Assembly: GCA_934489015.1 (NCBI GenBank)
Contig: CAKSSN010000011.1
Span: 1-64,000, forward strand
Direction of reading: 5' to 3'
Length of the DNA: 64,000 nucleotides
From: an uncultured Clostridia bacterium
GTDB taxonomy: Bacteria; Bacillota; Clostridia; UBA1381
Part shown: positions 1-7,604 of the stretch, piece by piece
Position numbering within the stretch: position 1 is the first letter of the stretch
Layout: each line of letters starts with the position of its first letter
The notes under the pieces: generated by a model
Databases searched by the model: none
What the model saw: the letters and a program-made list of their open reading frames with translations, nothing else
Told to the model about the DNA's origin: nothing
Translations under genes and position numbers: made by a program

Positions 1-78
1 ATTCAAAATACACAAATTATTGTCGCTCAATTTTTGCATATGGGAGAACTTACACCCCAACAATTGACAAAGAGCCAT

Positions 79-235
79 TTTAGATATATGCGCCGGAGGC
101 GCTTTTCGCGCAAAAAGGTGGTAGCGACAGTGAAACGTAGCGAACGCGTTTACAAGTGAGCAGTTGAACTGAGCGTGCCTTTTTGCGATGAAGGAGGAGC
201 AAGGAAGCGGGCGGATGTTTTTCTGCAAAGAAAAA
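79..235. repeat. Tandem direct repeat, copy 1
   Basis: A stretch of about 157 bases recurs almost unchanged exactly 200 bases downstream (279-435). Both copies begin with a GCGCC-rich inverted element and end in a run ending TTTTTCTGC. All reading frames across it are short, overlapping on both strands and shared by both copies, so I read this as noncoding repeat DNA and not as genes. Bases 1-78 before it show nothing I can name. Confidence 0.8.
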
Positions 236-278
236 TCGGGACGAAGCAAAGTCAGCTCCAATGTGACGAGATAAACGG

Positions 279-435
279 TTTAGGTATATGCGCCGAAGGC
301 GCATTTCTCGCAAAAAGGTGGTAGCGACAGTGAAACGTCGCGAGCGCGTTTACAAGTGAGCAGTTGAACTGAGCGTGCCTTTTTGCGATGAAGGAGGAGC
401 AAGGAAGCGGGCGGATGTTTTTCTGCACAGAAAAA
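279..435. repeat. Tandem direct repeat, copy 2
   Basis: Second copy of the unit at 79-235 with only a few substitutions, mostly near its ends. It stops about 28 bases before the 3' end of tRNA-Cys, so the repeat pair lies directly downstream of the minus-strand tRNA operon. Position next to tRNA genes is a common site for dispersed repeats and integration scars, but no integrase is visible here. Confidence 0.8.
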
Positions 436-462
436 CGGAGCAAAGCGAACTTTGCTCCGACG

Positions 463-537
463 TGGAGGTGCCACCCAGATTTGAACTGGGGAGTGAAGGT
501 GTTGCAGACCTTTGCCTTACCACTTGGCTATGGCACC
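463..537 (-). tRNA. tRNA-Cys (GCA)
   Basis: Read on the minus strand this folds as a full cloverleaf: acceptor GGTGCCA paired with TGGCACC, anticodon loop CTGCAAC giving anticodon GCA, T-arm GTTCAAAT, and an encoded CCA end (463-465). It is the last gene of the five-tRNA array. Confidence 0.95.
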
Positions 538-542
538 GTTTA

Positions 543-573
543 AAACAAAAGACGCAGAATGCGTCTTTTGTTT
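543..573 (-). terminator. Hairpin between tRNA-Gly and tRNA-Cys, terminator-like
   Basis: A 13-bp perfect stem (543-555 with 561-573) with a 5-base loop. The AT-rich outer arms supply a T tract in both directions. It sits between tRNA-Gly and tRNA-Cys, so it may end most tRNA transcripts before tRNA-Cys or act as a processing signal. Confidence 0.55.
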
Positions 574-581
574 GTTTTTAA

Positions 582-656
582 TGGAGCGGAAGACGAGATT
601 CGAACTCGCGACGTTCACCTTGGCAAGGTGACGCTCTACCACTGAGCCACTCCCGC
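582..656 (-). tRNA. tRNA-Gly (GCC)
   Basis: Minus-strand cloverleaf with acceptor GCGGGAG/CTTCCGC, anticodon loop TTGCCAA (anticodon GCC), T-loop GTTCGAAT and an encoded CCA (582-584). Fourth gene of the array. Confidence 0.95.
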
Positions 657-682
657 AAATGCCTCTTCTTTTAAAGAAGAGG

Positions 683-758
683 TGGTGCCTCCGAGTGGAA
701 TCGAACCACTGACACAGGGATTTTCAGTCCCTTGCTCTACCGACTGAGCTACAGAGGC
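683..758 (-). tRNA. tRNA-Phe (GAA)
   Basis: Minus-strand cloverleaf with acceptor GCCTCTG/CGGAGGC, discriminator A, encoded CCA and anticodon loop CTGAAAA (anticodon GAA). Third gene of the array. The same amino acid is one of the two sensed by the aro leader peptide about 3.7 kb away. Confidence 0.95.
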
Positions 759-773
759 ATGAAATAGTGAATA

Positions 774-850
774 TGGCGACCCGGATGGGGTTCGAACCCA
801 CGACCTCTAGCGTGACAGGCTAGCGTTCTAACCAGCTGAACTACCGGGCC
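774..850 (-). tRNA. tRNA-Asp (GTC)
   Basis: Minus-strand cloverleaf with acceptor GGCCCGG/CCGGGTC, anticodon loop CTGTCAC (anticodon GTC), T-arm GTTCGAAC and encoded CCA. Only four bases separate it from tRNA-Val. Confidence 0.95.
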
Positions 851-854
851 ATAT

Positions 855-930
855 TGGTGGGAGTTACAGGGCTCGAACCTGTGACATCCTGCTTGTAAGG
901 CAGACGCTCTCCCAGCTGAGCTAAACTCCC
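855..930 (-). tRNA. tRNA-Val (TAC)
   Basis: Minus-strand cloverleaf with acceptor GGGAGTT/AACTCCC, anticodon loop CTTACAA (anticodon TAC), T-arm GTTCGAGC and encoded CCA. It is the promoter-proximal gene of the operon Val-Asp-Phe-Gly-Cys. Confidence 0.95.
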
Positions 931-977
931 GACTATTTCATATTGCTTGGCGCGTTACCGCGTCAACAACATAAACT

Positions 978-1006
978 ATTATAGCAGAATGTGAAGTAAA
1001 TGTCAA
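978..1006 (-). promoter_or_regulatory. Consensus sigma-A promoter of the tRNA operon
   Basis: On the minus strand TTGACA (1001-1006) and TATAAT (978-983) are separated by exactly 17 bases, a perfect housekeeping promoter. The start point would fall near 971, about 40 bases before tRNA-Val. The rest of 931-1268 is AT-rich with no gene; a weaker plus-strand pair TTGTCT (1149-1154) and TAAAAT (1171-1176) could serve relQ. Confidence 0.9.
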
Positions 1007-1268
1007 CACTTTTTTTTGAAAAAATTTAAAGATGTTAAATTTACCTAAATATAAAAAATCTATTGTTTGTACAAAAGTGCAAAATGCACATAAAACATTG
1101 CTTTCTTCAAAAAAAGTGACTTTTATATATCATTTTACAATCAGTTAATTGTCTATTAATAATTATATAGTAAAATAAATTTATACAATAGCTTTATTTG
1201 TGATTTTATGCGGAAGATTATATAGAAGATATACATTAAATTACCTGCGGAAAGGGAGAGGAAAACAA

Positions 1269-1874
1269 GTGGAGGAGCTATCACTTTTTAATGATTCGCT
1301 TATTTTTATAGAAGCGGCAATTGTTGAACTGCGGTCGGGGCTTGAAATTGTGAAAAAGTGTCTTGAAAGAGAAAAGGGAAGAAGCTGCATTGAAACGGTT
1401 AAGAGCAGAATTAAAAGCGGAGAAAGCATATCGGCAAAGCTTGAAAAAAGAGGGCTTCCGGTTAATGCCGCCTCTGCTCTTGAAAATCTATACGATATAG
1501 CCGGAGTGAGAGTTATCTGCTCATATATAGATGACGTTTATTCCGTTGCCGAAATGATGAGAAAGCGGCGCGATATTGAAATTATAGAGGAAAAGGATTA
1601 CATAAAAAATCCGAAGCCCAACGGCTACAGAAGCTATCATATGATTTTAAAGGTCCCGATTTATGTTTCGGACGAAACATATGTTGTAAATGCGGAGCTT
1701 CAGATACGTACTATAGCAATGGACTGCTGGGCAAGCCTTGAACACGCAATGAAATACAAAAAGGATATTAAAAGCCCGGAGCTTATAGCTGACGAGCTTA
1801 AAAGGTGTGCGGATGATATAGCTTCTGTTGATATTAATATGCAGGCCATACGTGATATGATAAGTGAGGAATAG
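1269..1874 (+). CDS. relQ: GTP pyrophosphokinase, small alarmone synthetase RelQ type
   Basis: A 201-residue single-domain synthetase that would make (p)ppGpp from ATP and GTP/GDP in the cytoplasm. The family motifs are present in order: YDIAGVRVIC, KPNGYRSYHMIL, ELQIRT and WASLEHAMKYK. There is no HD hydrolase, TGS or ACT domain, as expected for RelQ and unlike long RelA/SpoT. I chose GTG at 1269 because a GGGAGAGG ribosome binding site sits just upstream and the protein then starts like other RelQ proteins; the frame stays open upstream to a GTG at 1200 that has no binding site. It leads directly into a response regulator and histidine kinase, so alarmone synthesis and that signalling pair are probably co-transcribed. 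Confidence 0.9.
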   Translation: MEELSLFNDSLIFIEAAIVELRSGLEIVKKCLEREKGRSCIETVKSRIKSGESISAKLEKRGLPVNAASALENLYDIAGVRVICSYIDDVYSVAEMMRKRRDIEIIEEKDYIKNPKPNGYRSYHMILKVPIYVSDETYVVNAELQIRTIAMDCWASLEHAMKYKKDIKSPELIADELKRCADDIASVDINMQAIRDMISEE

Positions 1875-1878
1875 GAAA

Positions 1879-2538
1879 ATGAAAATACTATATGCGGAGG
1901 ATGAAAAGCATCTTTCAAAGGTAATCAGTGCGATACTTGCTCATAACGATTATGAGGTAAACTCGGTGTATGACGGTGAAGCGGCATATAACGCGGCGAA
2001 AAATGACGAATATGACGTTATTATTCTCGATATAATGATGCCGAAAATGAGCGGAACGGAAATAGTCCGCGCCCTGAGAGAAGAGGGCGACGATACGCCG
2101 GTGATTTTGCTTACGGCTAAGGCGGAGCTTGAGGACAGAATTTACGGTCTTGATTCCGGTGCGAATGATTATATTATAAAGCCGTTTGCGGCAGAGGAAC
2201 TGCTTGCCCGTATACGCGCGGCGGTGCGCGGAAGCAGAAAGCCGGAGAAAACAATTCAGGTTGGCGCGGCAAGACTTGACACCGAAAAGCTAGAGCTGAA
2301 AAATGAAAATTCGGCGCTTCATTTAAATGTTTACGAATGCGAAATGCTTGTTATGCTCGCGCGCGGCGAAAAGCTGTCACTGCAGACTCTGTTTCGTAAA
2401 ATATGGAACGACAGCGGAGATCCGCTTATTGTGAGAATGTATGTAAACTATCTTAATAAAAAGCTTACCTCAGTCAATTCCGGCGCTGTAATACGCGACG
2501 AGGACGGATATGTTTTAAAGGTTAGTGATAAAATTTAA
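1879..2538 (+). CDS. OmpR-family response regulator
   Basis: Cytoplasmic transcription regulator of 219 residues. The receiver domain (about 1-115) has the acidic pocket at E7-D8, phospho-acceptor D51 in LDIMMP, T79 and K101 in the KPF motif. The C-terminal half (about 125-219) has the length of an OmpR winged helix but is rather divergent. ATG at 1879 gives the standard MKILYAEDE start; an in-frame GTG at 1864 overlaps relQ and looks less likely. The cognate kinase starts 16 bases after the stop. Target genes are unknown. Confidence 0.9.
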   Translation: MKILYAEDEKHLSKVISAILAHNDYEVNSVYDGEAAYNAAKNDEYDVIILDIMMPKMSGTEIVRALREEGDDTPVILLTAKAELEDRIYGLDSGANDYIIKPFAAEELLARIRAAVRGSRKPEKTIQVGAARLDTEKLELKNENSALHLNVYECEMLVMLARGEKLSLQTLFRKIWNDSGDPLIVRMYVNYLNKKLTSVNSGAVIRDEDGYVLKVSDKI

Positions 2539-2554
2539 TCCGGAGGCGGTGTGA

Positions 2555-3925
2555 ATGAAAAATCTTTCGGTTAAAATAAGGCTTTCGATATGGTATGCGG
2601 CGGTTATGATTTTAATCGGAGCTGTGCTGACGAGCTTTATGTTTTTTTCAAGCCGCGCTCTTGTCGAAACGAATACGCGGCGTATGCTTGCGCGCCTGGT
2701 AAGCGATAACAGCGGAAGAATAGAGCTTGACGGCTCAAATATTGCTGCACGCAAAAATTTCAGATTTTTTGATGAAGGCGTTTATATTTCGGTGTATGAC
2801 GAGGACGGCAATCTGCTTTTCGGCGAGCTGCCGCCGGATTTTACGCCGGATAACTTTAAGACCTTTAAAAATAATACCGTATCTGAGGTTACGCGCAGCG
2901 GTCAGAGCTATTATGTATATGACCGCCTTATATGGATGGGCGGCAAAAACAAGGTTTGGGTGCGCGGAATAATAAGTGCTATGGCGGCTAAAAACGCTAT
3001 AGGAACGACCGTTGTTACGAATACAATAATAATTGCTTTTCTTATTTTGATTGCCGCGTTCGGCGGATATATAATTTCAAGCCGTCTTTTAAGCCCTGTT
3101 GATAAAATAACGAATACGGCGCAGCGGATAATCGACAGCAACGATTTGTCGGAGCGAATAGCTCTCGGGGGAGGAGATGATGAAATTCACCGTCTTGCTT
3201 CAACCTTTGATAAAATGCTCGGTAAGCTTCAGAAAAATTTTGAGGCGGAAAAGCAGTTTACCTCCGACGCGTCGCACGAGCTCAGAACTCCGGTTGCGGT
3301 TATAATGGCGGAGTGCGATTATATGACTGCCTGTGAGCTTACGGCGGAGGAATACCGCGAGGCAGCGAGCGATATTAAGGAGCAGGCGGACAGAATGTCA
3401 AAAATGATTTCGGAGCTGCTTGCCATGTCACGCCTTGATAAAGGAACGCAGAAAATAGAAAAGGAAAGAATTAACCTGTCCGAGCTTTGCGAAATGGTAT
3501 GTAACGACCAGGAGATTATAAACAGCGGTGAAATATCGCTTGTGCGCGATATTCAGCCGGAGATTTATATAAATTCCGACCGCGATCTTGTAATGCGTAT
3601 TTTTATAAATCTTATAAGCAATGCGTATAAATACGGAAGCGACGGAAAAAGCATAGATGTGTCGCTTTCGGAATCGGGCTCAAGTGCGATTTTCTCCGTT
3701 ACCGATCACGGGCAGGGCATTAAAGAGGAAAACATAGATAAAATCTGGGACAGATTTTATCGTGTAGACTATGCGCGCACAAAATATGACGCGTCAAGCA
3801 CGGGACTCGGTCTTTCGATGGTAAAGGAGATTTGCGAGCTTCTCGGCGCTTCGGCTGAGGTTGAAAGCAAATGGGGAAGCGGAAGCTGCTTTACCGTTAC
3901 GCTGCCGGTTGACTTTGAAATGTAG
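2555..3925 (+). CDS. Membrane sensor histidine kinase
   Basis: Sensor kinase of 456 residues, partner of the preceding regulator. Membrane segments are at about 10-30 and 152-175, with a roughly 120-residue extracytoplasmic sensor between them. HAMP follows, then the dimerisation box with H241 in SHELRTP, and an ATPase domain with N box (NLISNAYKYG) and G boxes (DHGQGI, GLGLSM). The ribosome binding site GGAGGCGG precedes ATG 2555. The stop lies three bases from the stop of the convergent small membrane protein gene. The signal sensed is not evident. Confidence 0.92.
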   Translation: MKNLSVKIRLSIWYAAVMILIGAVLTSFMFFSSRALVETNTRRMLARLVSDNSGRIELDGSNIAARKNFRFFDEGVYISVYDEDGNLLFGELPPDFTPDNFKTFKNNTVSEVTRSGQSYYVYDRLIWMGGKNKVWVRGIISAMAAKNAIGTTVVTNTIIIAFLILIAAFGGYIISSRLLSPVDKITNTAQRIIDSNDLSERIALGGGDDEIHRLASTFDKMLGKLQKNFEAEKQFTSDASHELRTPVAVIMAECDYMTACELTAEEYREAASDIKEQADRMSKMISELLAMSRLDKGTQKIEKERINLSELCEMVCNDQEIINSGEISLVRDIQPEIYINSDRDLVMRIFINLISNAYKYGSDGKSIDVSLSESGSSAIFSVTDHGQGIKEENIDKIWDRFYRVDYARTKYDASSTGLGLSMVKEICELLGASAEVESKWGSGSCFTVTLPVDFEM

Positions 3926-3928
3926 AGC

Positions 3929-4276
3929 TTATTTCTGCGTCCCGGCAAACGAGCCTATAGCGCCGCATACTGCCATACATACGCAAAGCGCGACGAGCGG
4001 TGCGCAAAAAAGCGTTTTGCAGATGACGGCTGCGGATATTACAAAAATCAATATTGATAAAAGAGCTGTTAATATTCCTTTTAACGCTCTTTTTTCGTTT
4101 GCTCCGGCAGAAACCAAAAGCGCGCCGAGAAATACGCAAAGGCAAAGCCCGCCCCATAAAAAAATTTTGACAATCATATCGGAATTTTGCGCGCCGAGTG
4201 AAATAAGTGCACCGACCGAAATAAACATTGCCGACATTAACAGTGTAAATATAATTCCCTTTAATATCCCCTTCAT
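3929..4276 (-). CDS. Small four-helix membrane protein, TIGR04086-like
   Basis: Protein of 115 residues made almost entirely of four hydrophobic segments with a lysine-rich N-terminus and a short polar C-terminus, so it is an integral membrane protein. Size and helix pattern resemble the TIGR04086 family of Clostridia, for which no function is known; this match is by eye. ATG 4276 has a good AAAGGAGAG binding site; an upstream in-frame start at 4312 lacks one. Convergent with the histidine kinase. Confidence 0.7.
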   Translation of the reverse strand: MKGILKGIIFTLLMSAMFISVGALISLGAQNSDMIVKIFLWGGLCLCVFLGALLVSAGANEKRALKGILTALLSILIFVISAAVICKTLFCAPLVALCVCMAVCGAIGSFAGTQK

Positions 4277-4418
4277 TTTTCTCTCCTTTATGTTCATTGA
4301 GTTTAGTAACATATCTGTTTAAATATATGACGGTAATTTATTCTTTATGAATTTAGAACAAAAAAAATATAAATCGACAAAAAAAGTTATAAAATTTAAA
4401 CTGAATTAAAAAAAATAC

Positions 4419-4447
4419 TTGACAAGTAAAATAAATAGTGCTATGAT
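4419..4447 (+). promoter_or_regulatory. Promoter of the aro operon leader
   Basis: TTGACA (4419-4424) and TATGAT (4442-4447) with a 17-base spacer. A start near 4454 would give a leader RNA of about 280 bases before aroF. The upstream stretch 4313-4418 is AT-rich and I see no gene in it. Confidence 0.88.
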
Positions 4448-4503
4448 AAATACAATATAAGCGCGATGAGCTTATGTGAAATTTTATGAAGGGGAAAATT
4501 ACT

Positions 4504-4581
4504 ATGAAGTTATCAGTCTTTACAGGCGCATACTTTTACGGCTTTTATTATTACTTTAAAAGCCTGATTTGTGTTGCTTGA
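4504..4581 (+). CDS. Tyr/Phe-rich leader peptide of the aro operon
   Basis: A 25-codon open frame (ATG 4504, TGA 4579) preceded by AAGGGG at 4489-4494. Codons 6-18 contain five Tyr and four Phe, including the run FYYYF; there is no Trp. Such density of cognate codons just after a promoter and before an intrinsic terminator is the hallmark of ribosome-mediated attenuation, as in pheL of enteric bacteria. The peptide itself probably has no function beyond stalling the ribosome when Tyr-tRNA or Phe-tRNA is scarce. It is unrelated in sequence to the enteric peptides. Confidence 0.87.
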   Translation: MKLSVFTGAYFYGFYYYFKSLICVA

Positions 4582-4646
4582 GTAAAGACTATAAACTTTT
4601 TAATATATTATTTGTTTATAAAGAGGTTACAGGCAATGCAAAAAGG
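4563..4646 (+). promoter_or_regulatory. Candidate antiterminator of the aro attenuator
   Basis: Bases 4568-4577 (TTTGTGTTGC) can pair with 4633-4642 (GCAATGCAAA) over ten base pairs including two G-U pairs, extended by CCT 4563-4565 with AGG 4644-4646. This occupies the loop of the terminator hairpin and is incompatible with it. The 5' strand is the last codons of the leader peptide, so a ribosome that reaches the stop codon would hide it and one stalled at the Tyr/Phe run would leave it free. A further helix, 4515-4523 with 4582-4590, could form in an untranslated leader. Inferred by eye. Confidence 0.6.
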
Positions 4647-4662
4647 TCTGTAACCTCTTTTT
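4621..4662 (+). terminator. Attenuator terminator before aroF
   Basis: Twelve-base-pair stem AAGAGGTTACAG (4621-4632) with CTGTAACCTCTT (4648-4659), 15-base loop, followed by a T run. It lies between the leader peptide and aroF and would stop transcription when the aromatic amino acids are plentiful. Confidence 0.9.
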
Positions 4663-4731
4663 ATATATTTTAGCGCGAAAATATGACACTCTGTAAACCA
4701 ATGACTTAAATGTGAAAGGAATGTTTTTAAA

Positions 4732-5739
4732 ATGATACTTGTATTAAAGGAAAATTACGAAAAGAAGCAGTTTGACCATCTTATTTCATGGCTTGAGGAC
4801 AGAAATTTTGAAACGCATATCAGTAAGGGAAGCGAAAGCACCGTCGTGGGACTTATAGGCGATACCTCATCACTTGATACGGATATGATAAGCTCTCTTG
4901 ACATTGTAAAGGCTGTAAAGCGCATAAGCGAGCCCTACAAGAGCGCTAACAGAAAATTTCATCCGATGGATACGCAGATTAAAATCGGTGATGCGGTAAT
5001 CGGCGGCGGGGGCTTTGCCGTAATCGCGGGTCCTTGCTCCGTTGAGTCGGAGGAGCAGCTTTGCTCGATTGCCGAGGATGTTAAAAAATCGGGCGCCGGA
5101 CTTTTAAGAGGCGGAGCCTTCAAGCCGAGAACCTCACCCTATGCGTTCCAGGGCTTAAGACAAAGAGGAATTGACCTTCTTATGAAGGCTAAGGAAAAAA
5201 CGGGACTTCCTGTTGTAACCGAGATTATGGATATTTCACATCTTCCGCTTTTTGAAAATGTAGATGTAATTCAGGTCGGTGCGAGAAATATGCAAAACTT
5301 TGAGCTTTTAAAGGAGCTTGGCCATACAAATAAGCCTATCCTTTTAAAGCGCGGTCTTTCAAGCACAATCGACGAGCTTTTAATGAGCGCCGAATACATT
5401 ATGGCGGGCGGAAATTCACAGGTAATACTCTGCGAAAGAGGTATAAGAACATTTGAGCCGAAAACAAGAAATACTCTTGATTTGTCAGCCGTTCCGCTTC
5501 TTAAAACGCTTACTCATCTGCCGGTTATTGTAGATCCGAGTCATGCAAGCGGTATTGCGGAGCTTGTTGAGCCGATGTCACTTGCAGCTGCTGCGTGCGG
5601 CGCTGACGGACTTATTATAGAGGTTCATAACGATCCGCCTCATGCACTTTGCGACGGTCGTCAGTCACTTACTCCCGAAGCGTTCGACAGCCTTATGAAA
5701 AAGCTTGAAAGGATTTTGCCTTATGCATACAAAGCGTAA
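4732..5739 (+). CDS. aroF: 3-deoxy-7-phosphoheptulonate synthase (DAHP synthase, type I-beta)
   Basis: First enzyme of the shikimate pathway: condenses phosphoenolpyruvate with erythrose-4-phosphate in the cytoplasm. 335 residues: an N-terminal ferredoxin-like regulatory domain (about 1-70), as in the Thermotoga enzyme, then a TIM barrel with metal ligand C102 in AGPCSVES, the substrate motif GGAFKPRTSPYAFQG, KRGL and VDPSHASG. Feedback by Tyr or Phe through the N-terminal domain is known in this class and likely here. First structural gene behind the Tyr/Phe attenuator; the binding site AAAGGA lies 11 bases before ATG 4732. Confidence 0.95.
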   Translation: MILVLKENYEKKQFDHLISWLEDRNFETHISKGSESTVVGLIGDTSSLDTDMISSLDIVKAVKRISEPYKSANRKFHPMDTQIKIGDAVIGGGGFAVIAGPCSVESEEQLCSIAEDVKKSGAGLLRGGAFKPRTSPYAFQGLRQRGIDLLMKAKEKTGLPVVTEIMDISHLPLFENVDVIQVGARNMQNFELLKELGHTNKPILLKRGLSSTIDELLMSAEYIMAGGNSQVILCERGIRTFEPKTRNTLDLSAVPLLKTLTHLPVIVDPSHASGIAELVEPMSLAAAACGADGLIIEVHNDPPHALCDGRQSLTPEAFDSLMKKLERILPYAYKA

Positions 5740-6547
5740 TATTGCGGTTATCGGTCTGGGGCTTATAGGAGCCTCAATGGCGAAATCGTTTAAAAAATAC
5801 ACCGATAATTTTGTGACGGGTTATGATATAAACCCGGAGGTTATAACTCGTGCGAAAGCGGAGGGCGTAATTGACGCGGAAGCGGATATATCGTCTGCGG
5901 ACGTTATAATATCGGCGCTTTACCCTAAGGCAACGGTTGAATTTATAAAAACAAATGACGCAAAAATAAAAAAAGGTGCGCTTTGTATTGACTGCGGAGG
6001 AACAAAGGAGCTTGTTTGCAGTGAGTGTGTGCCGATTGCCGAAAAAAACGGCTTTGAATTTGTCGGTGCACATCCTATGGCGGGAACGGAACATTCCGGA
6101 TATGAATATGCAAAAGCGGATATGTTTGTCGGTGCATCACTTATCATATGCTCAGATAACAGGAGAGAAGATATTGAAGATATTTTTTCTCCGGCAGGTT
6201 TTGAAATGTTTAAATACACAACCGCTAAGGAGCATGACAGGGTTATAGCTTTTACCTCACAGCTTGCTCATGTTGTGTCAAACGCGTTTGTAAAGAGCGG
6301 CGCATATCCGGCGCATCACGGCTTTTCGGCAGGCAGCCTGAGAGATTTAACGAGAGTTGCATGGCTTAATGAGGGAATGTGGACAGAGCTGTTTTTTGAA
6401 AATGCGGAAAATCTTATCGGTGAGATTGATTTGCTTTGCACAAATCTTAAAAAATATTCCGATGCACTGAAGGACGGCAATGCCGAAGCTTTAAGAGAAC
6501 TTTTGTCGGAGGGCAGGAGAATAAAAGAAGAGGTCGACGGAAGATAA
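5723..6547 (+). CDS. tyrA: Prephenate dehydrogenase
   Basis: Oxidative decarboxylation of prephenate to 4-hydroxyphenylpyruvate on the tyrosine branch. 274 residues: Rossmann fold with GLGLIGAS at the N-terminus, substrate-side motifs GAHPMAGTEHSG and the helix starting TSQLAHVVSNAF. No chorismate mutase or ACT domain is attached, so mutase activity must come from the PheA protein downstream. I chose ATG 5723, inside the last codons of aroF, because AAAGGA lies nine bases before it; the upstream TTG at 5705 has no such site. The overlap indicates translational coupling. Confidence 0.93.
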   Translation: MHTKRNIAVIGLGLIGASMAKSFKKYTDNFVTGYDINPEVITRAKAEGVIDAEADISSADVIISALYPKATVEFIKTNDAKIKKGALCIDCGGTKELVCSECVPIAEKNGFEFVGAHPMAGTEHSGYEYAKADMFVGASLIICSDNRREDIEDIFSPAGFEMFKYTTAKEHDRVIAFTSQLAHVVSNAFVKSGAYPAHHGFSAGSLRDLTRVAWLNEGMWTELFFENAENLIGEIDLLCTNLKKYSDALKDGNAEALRELLSEGRRIKEEVDGR

Positions 6548-6575
6548 TACTAATAAGAAGGGAGTCTGTTATAAA

Positions 6576-7604
6576 ATGAGGAAAATAAGAGTTAATGCTT
6601 CAGGCGCATATGACTGCATAGTTGGCAGTAACATTTTAGACAGGTGCGGCGAGCTTACGGCAAAATATATATCGCCGCGCAGAGTTTGTATAGTGACAGA
6701 TGAAAACGTTGCGCCGCTTTATCTTGAAAGAGTAGAAAATTCATTTGAAAAAGCAGGCTTTTCGGCGGAGGTATGCATATTTCCCGGCGGAGAGGAAAAT
6801 AAGACAATCTCAACCGTTGAAGAAATACTTGATTTTCTTGCAGACACTCAAATGACAAGAAGCGATATAATAGCCGCTCTCGGCGGCGGAATTGTTGGCG
6901 ATGTTGCCGGATTTGCGGCTGCCTGCTATTTAAGGGGAATTAAATTTGTTCAGATCCCGACAACGCTTCTTGCAGCGGTCGACTCATCTGTCGGCGGAAA
7001 AACAGGCGTAAATCTTTCGGCGGGCAAAAATCTTGCCGGAGCGTTTCATCAGCCGGCGCTTGTAATCTGCGATGTTGATACGTTTTCAAGCATGGATCAC
7101 GAGCGTTATCTTGACGGCATGGGCGAGATTGTAAAATATGCCGTGCTTGACGGAGAAGATGTTTTGGATGAATATAGAAATGACCGTATAAGCGGAGTTT
7201 GCAGGTGCATAGAAATAAAGCGCGATATTGTTGAAAAGGACGAGCGCGAAAGCGGAGAGAGAAAGCTTTTAAATCTCGGTCATACATTCGCTCATGCTAT
7301 AGAAAAGCTGAGCGGCTTTAAAATAACTCACGGTCATGCGGTTGCAATCGGAACGGAGAAAATTGCCCGGATAGGCGAGAAAATGGGAATATGCGAAAGC
7401 GGTACTGCCGATAGAATTAAGGAAATTTTAATTTCGGAGGGGCTTCCGTATGAAACCGAATTTTCCGCACATGAGCTTTGCGGCGCGGCAATGAACGACA
7501 AAAAGCGTTCGGGTAGCAGCATAACGCTTGTTATTCCTGAAAAAATCGGAAAATGCATCTTAAAAGATGTTAATACAAATGAGCTGGAAGAGTTGATAAA
7601 ATGA
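6576..7604 (+). CDS. aroB: 3-dehydroquinate synthase
   Basis: Second shikimate-pathway step: cyclises DAHP to 3-dehydroquinate, using NAD and a divalent metal. 342 residues, normal length. Characteristic stretches are ALGGGIVGDVAGFAA, PTTLLAAVDSSVGGKTG, the metal-site region with NLGHTFAHAIE and the later HGHAVAIG. GAAGGGAG precedes ATG 6576. The stop overlaps the start of aroA by four bases. Confidence 0.96.
   Translation: MRKIRVNASGAYDCIVGSNILDRCGELTAKYISPRRVCIVTDENVAPLYLERVENSFEKAGFSAEVCIFPGGEENKTISTVEEILDFLADTQMTRSDIIAALGGGIVGDVAGFAAACYLRGIKFVQIPTTLLAAVDSSVGGKTGVNLSAGKNLAGAFHQPALVICDVDTFSSMDHERYLDGMGEIVKYAVLDGEDVLDEYRNDRISGVCRCIEIKRDIVEKDERESGERKLLNLGHTFAHAIEKLSGFKITHGHAVAIGTEKIARIGEKMGICESGTADRIKEILISEGLPYETEFSAHELCGAAMNDKKRSGSSITLVIPEKIGKCILKDVNTNELEELIK

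Noticed and set aside
80..581. Short open frames on both strands across the repeated region
   Set aside because: They occur in parallel in both repeat copies, overlap one another in several frames, lack ribosome binding sites and one runs into tRNA-Cys. Treated as noncoding.
4454..4731. T-box leader before aroF
   Set aside because: No T-box TGGNACC-like sequence or specifier stem is present; the translated Tyr/Phe leader explains the terminator better.
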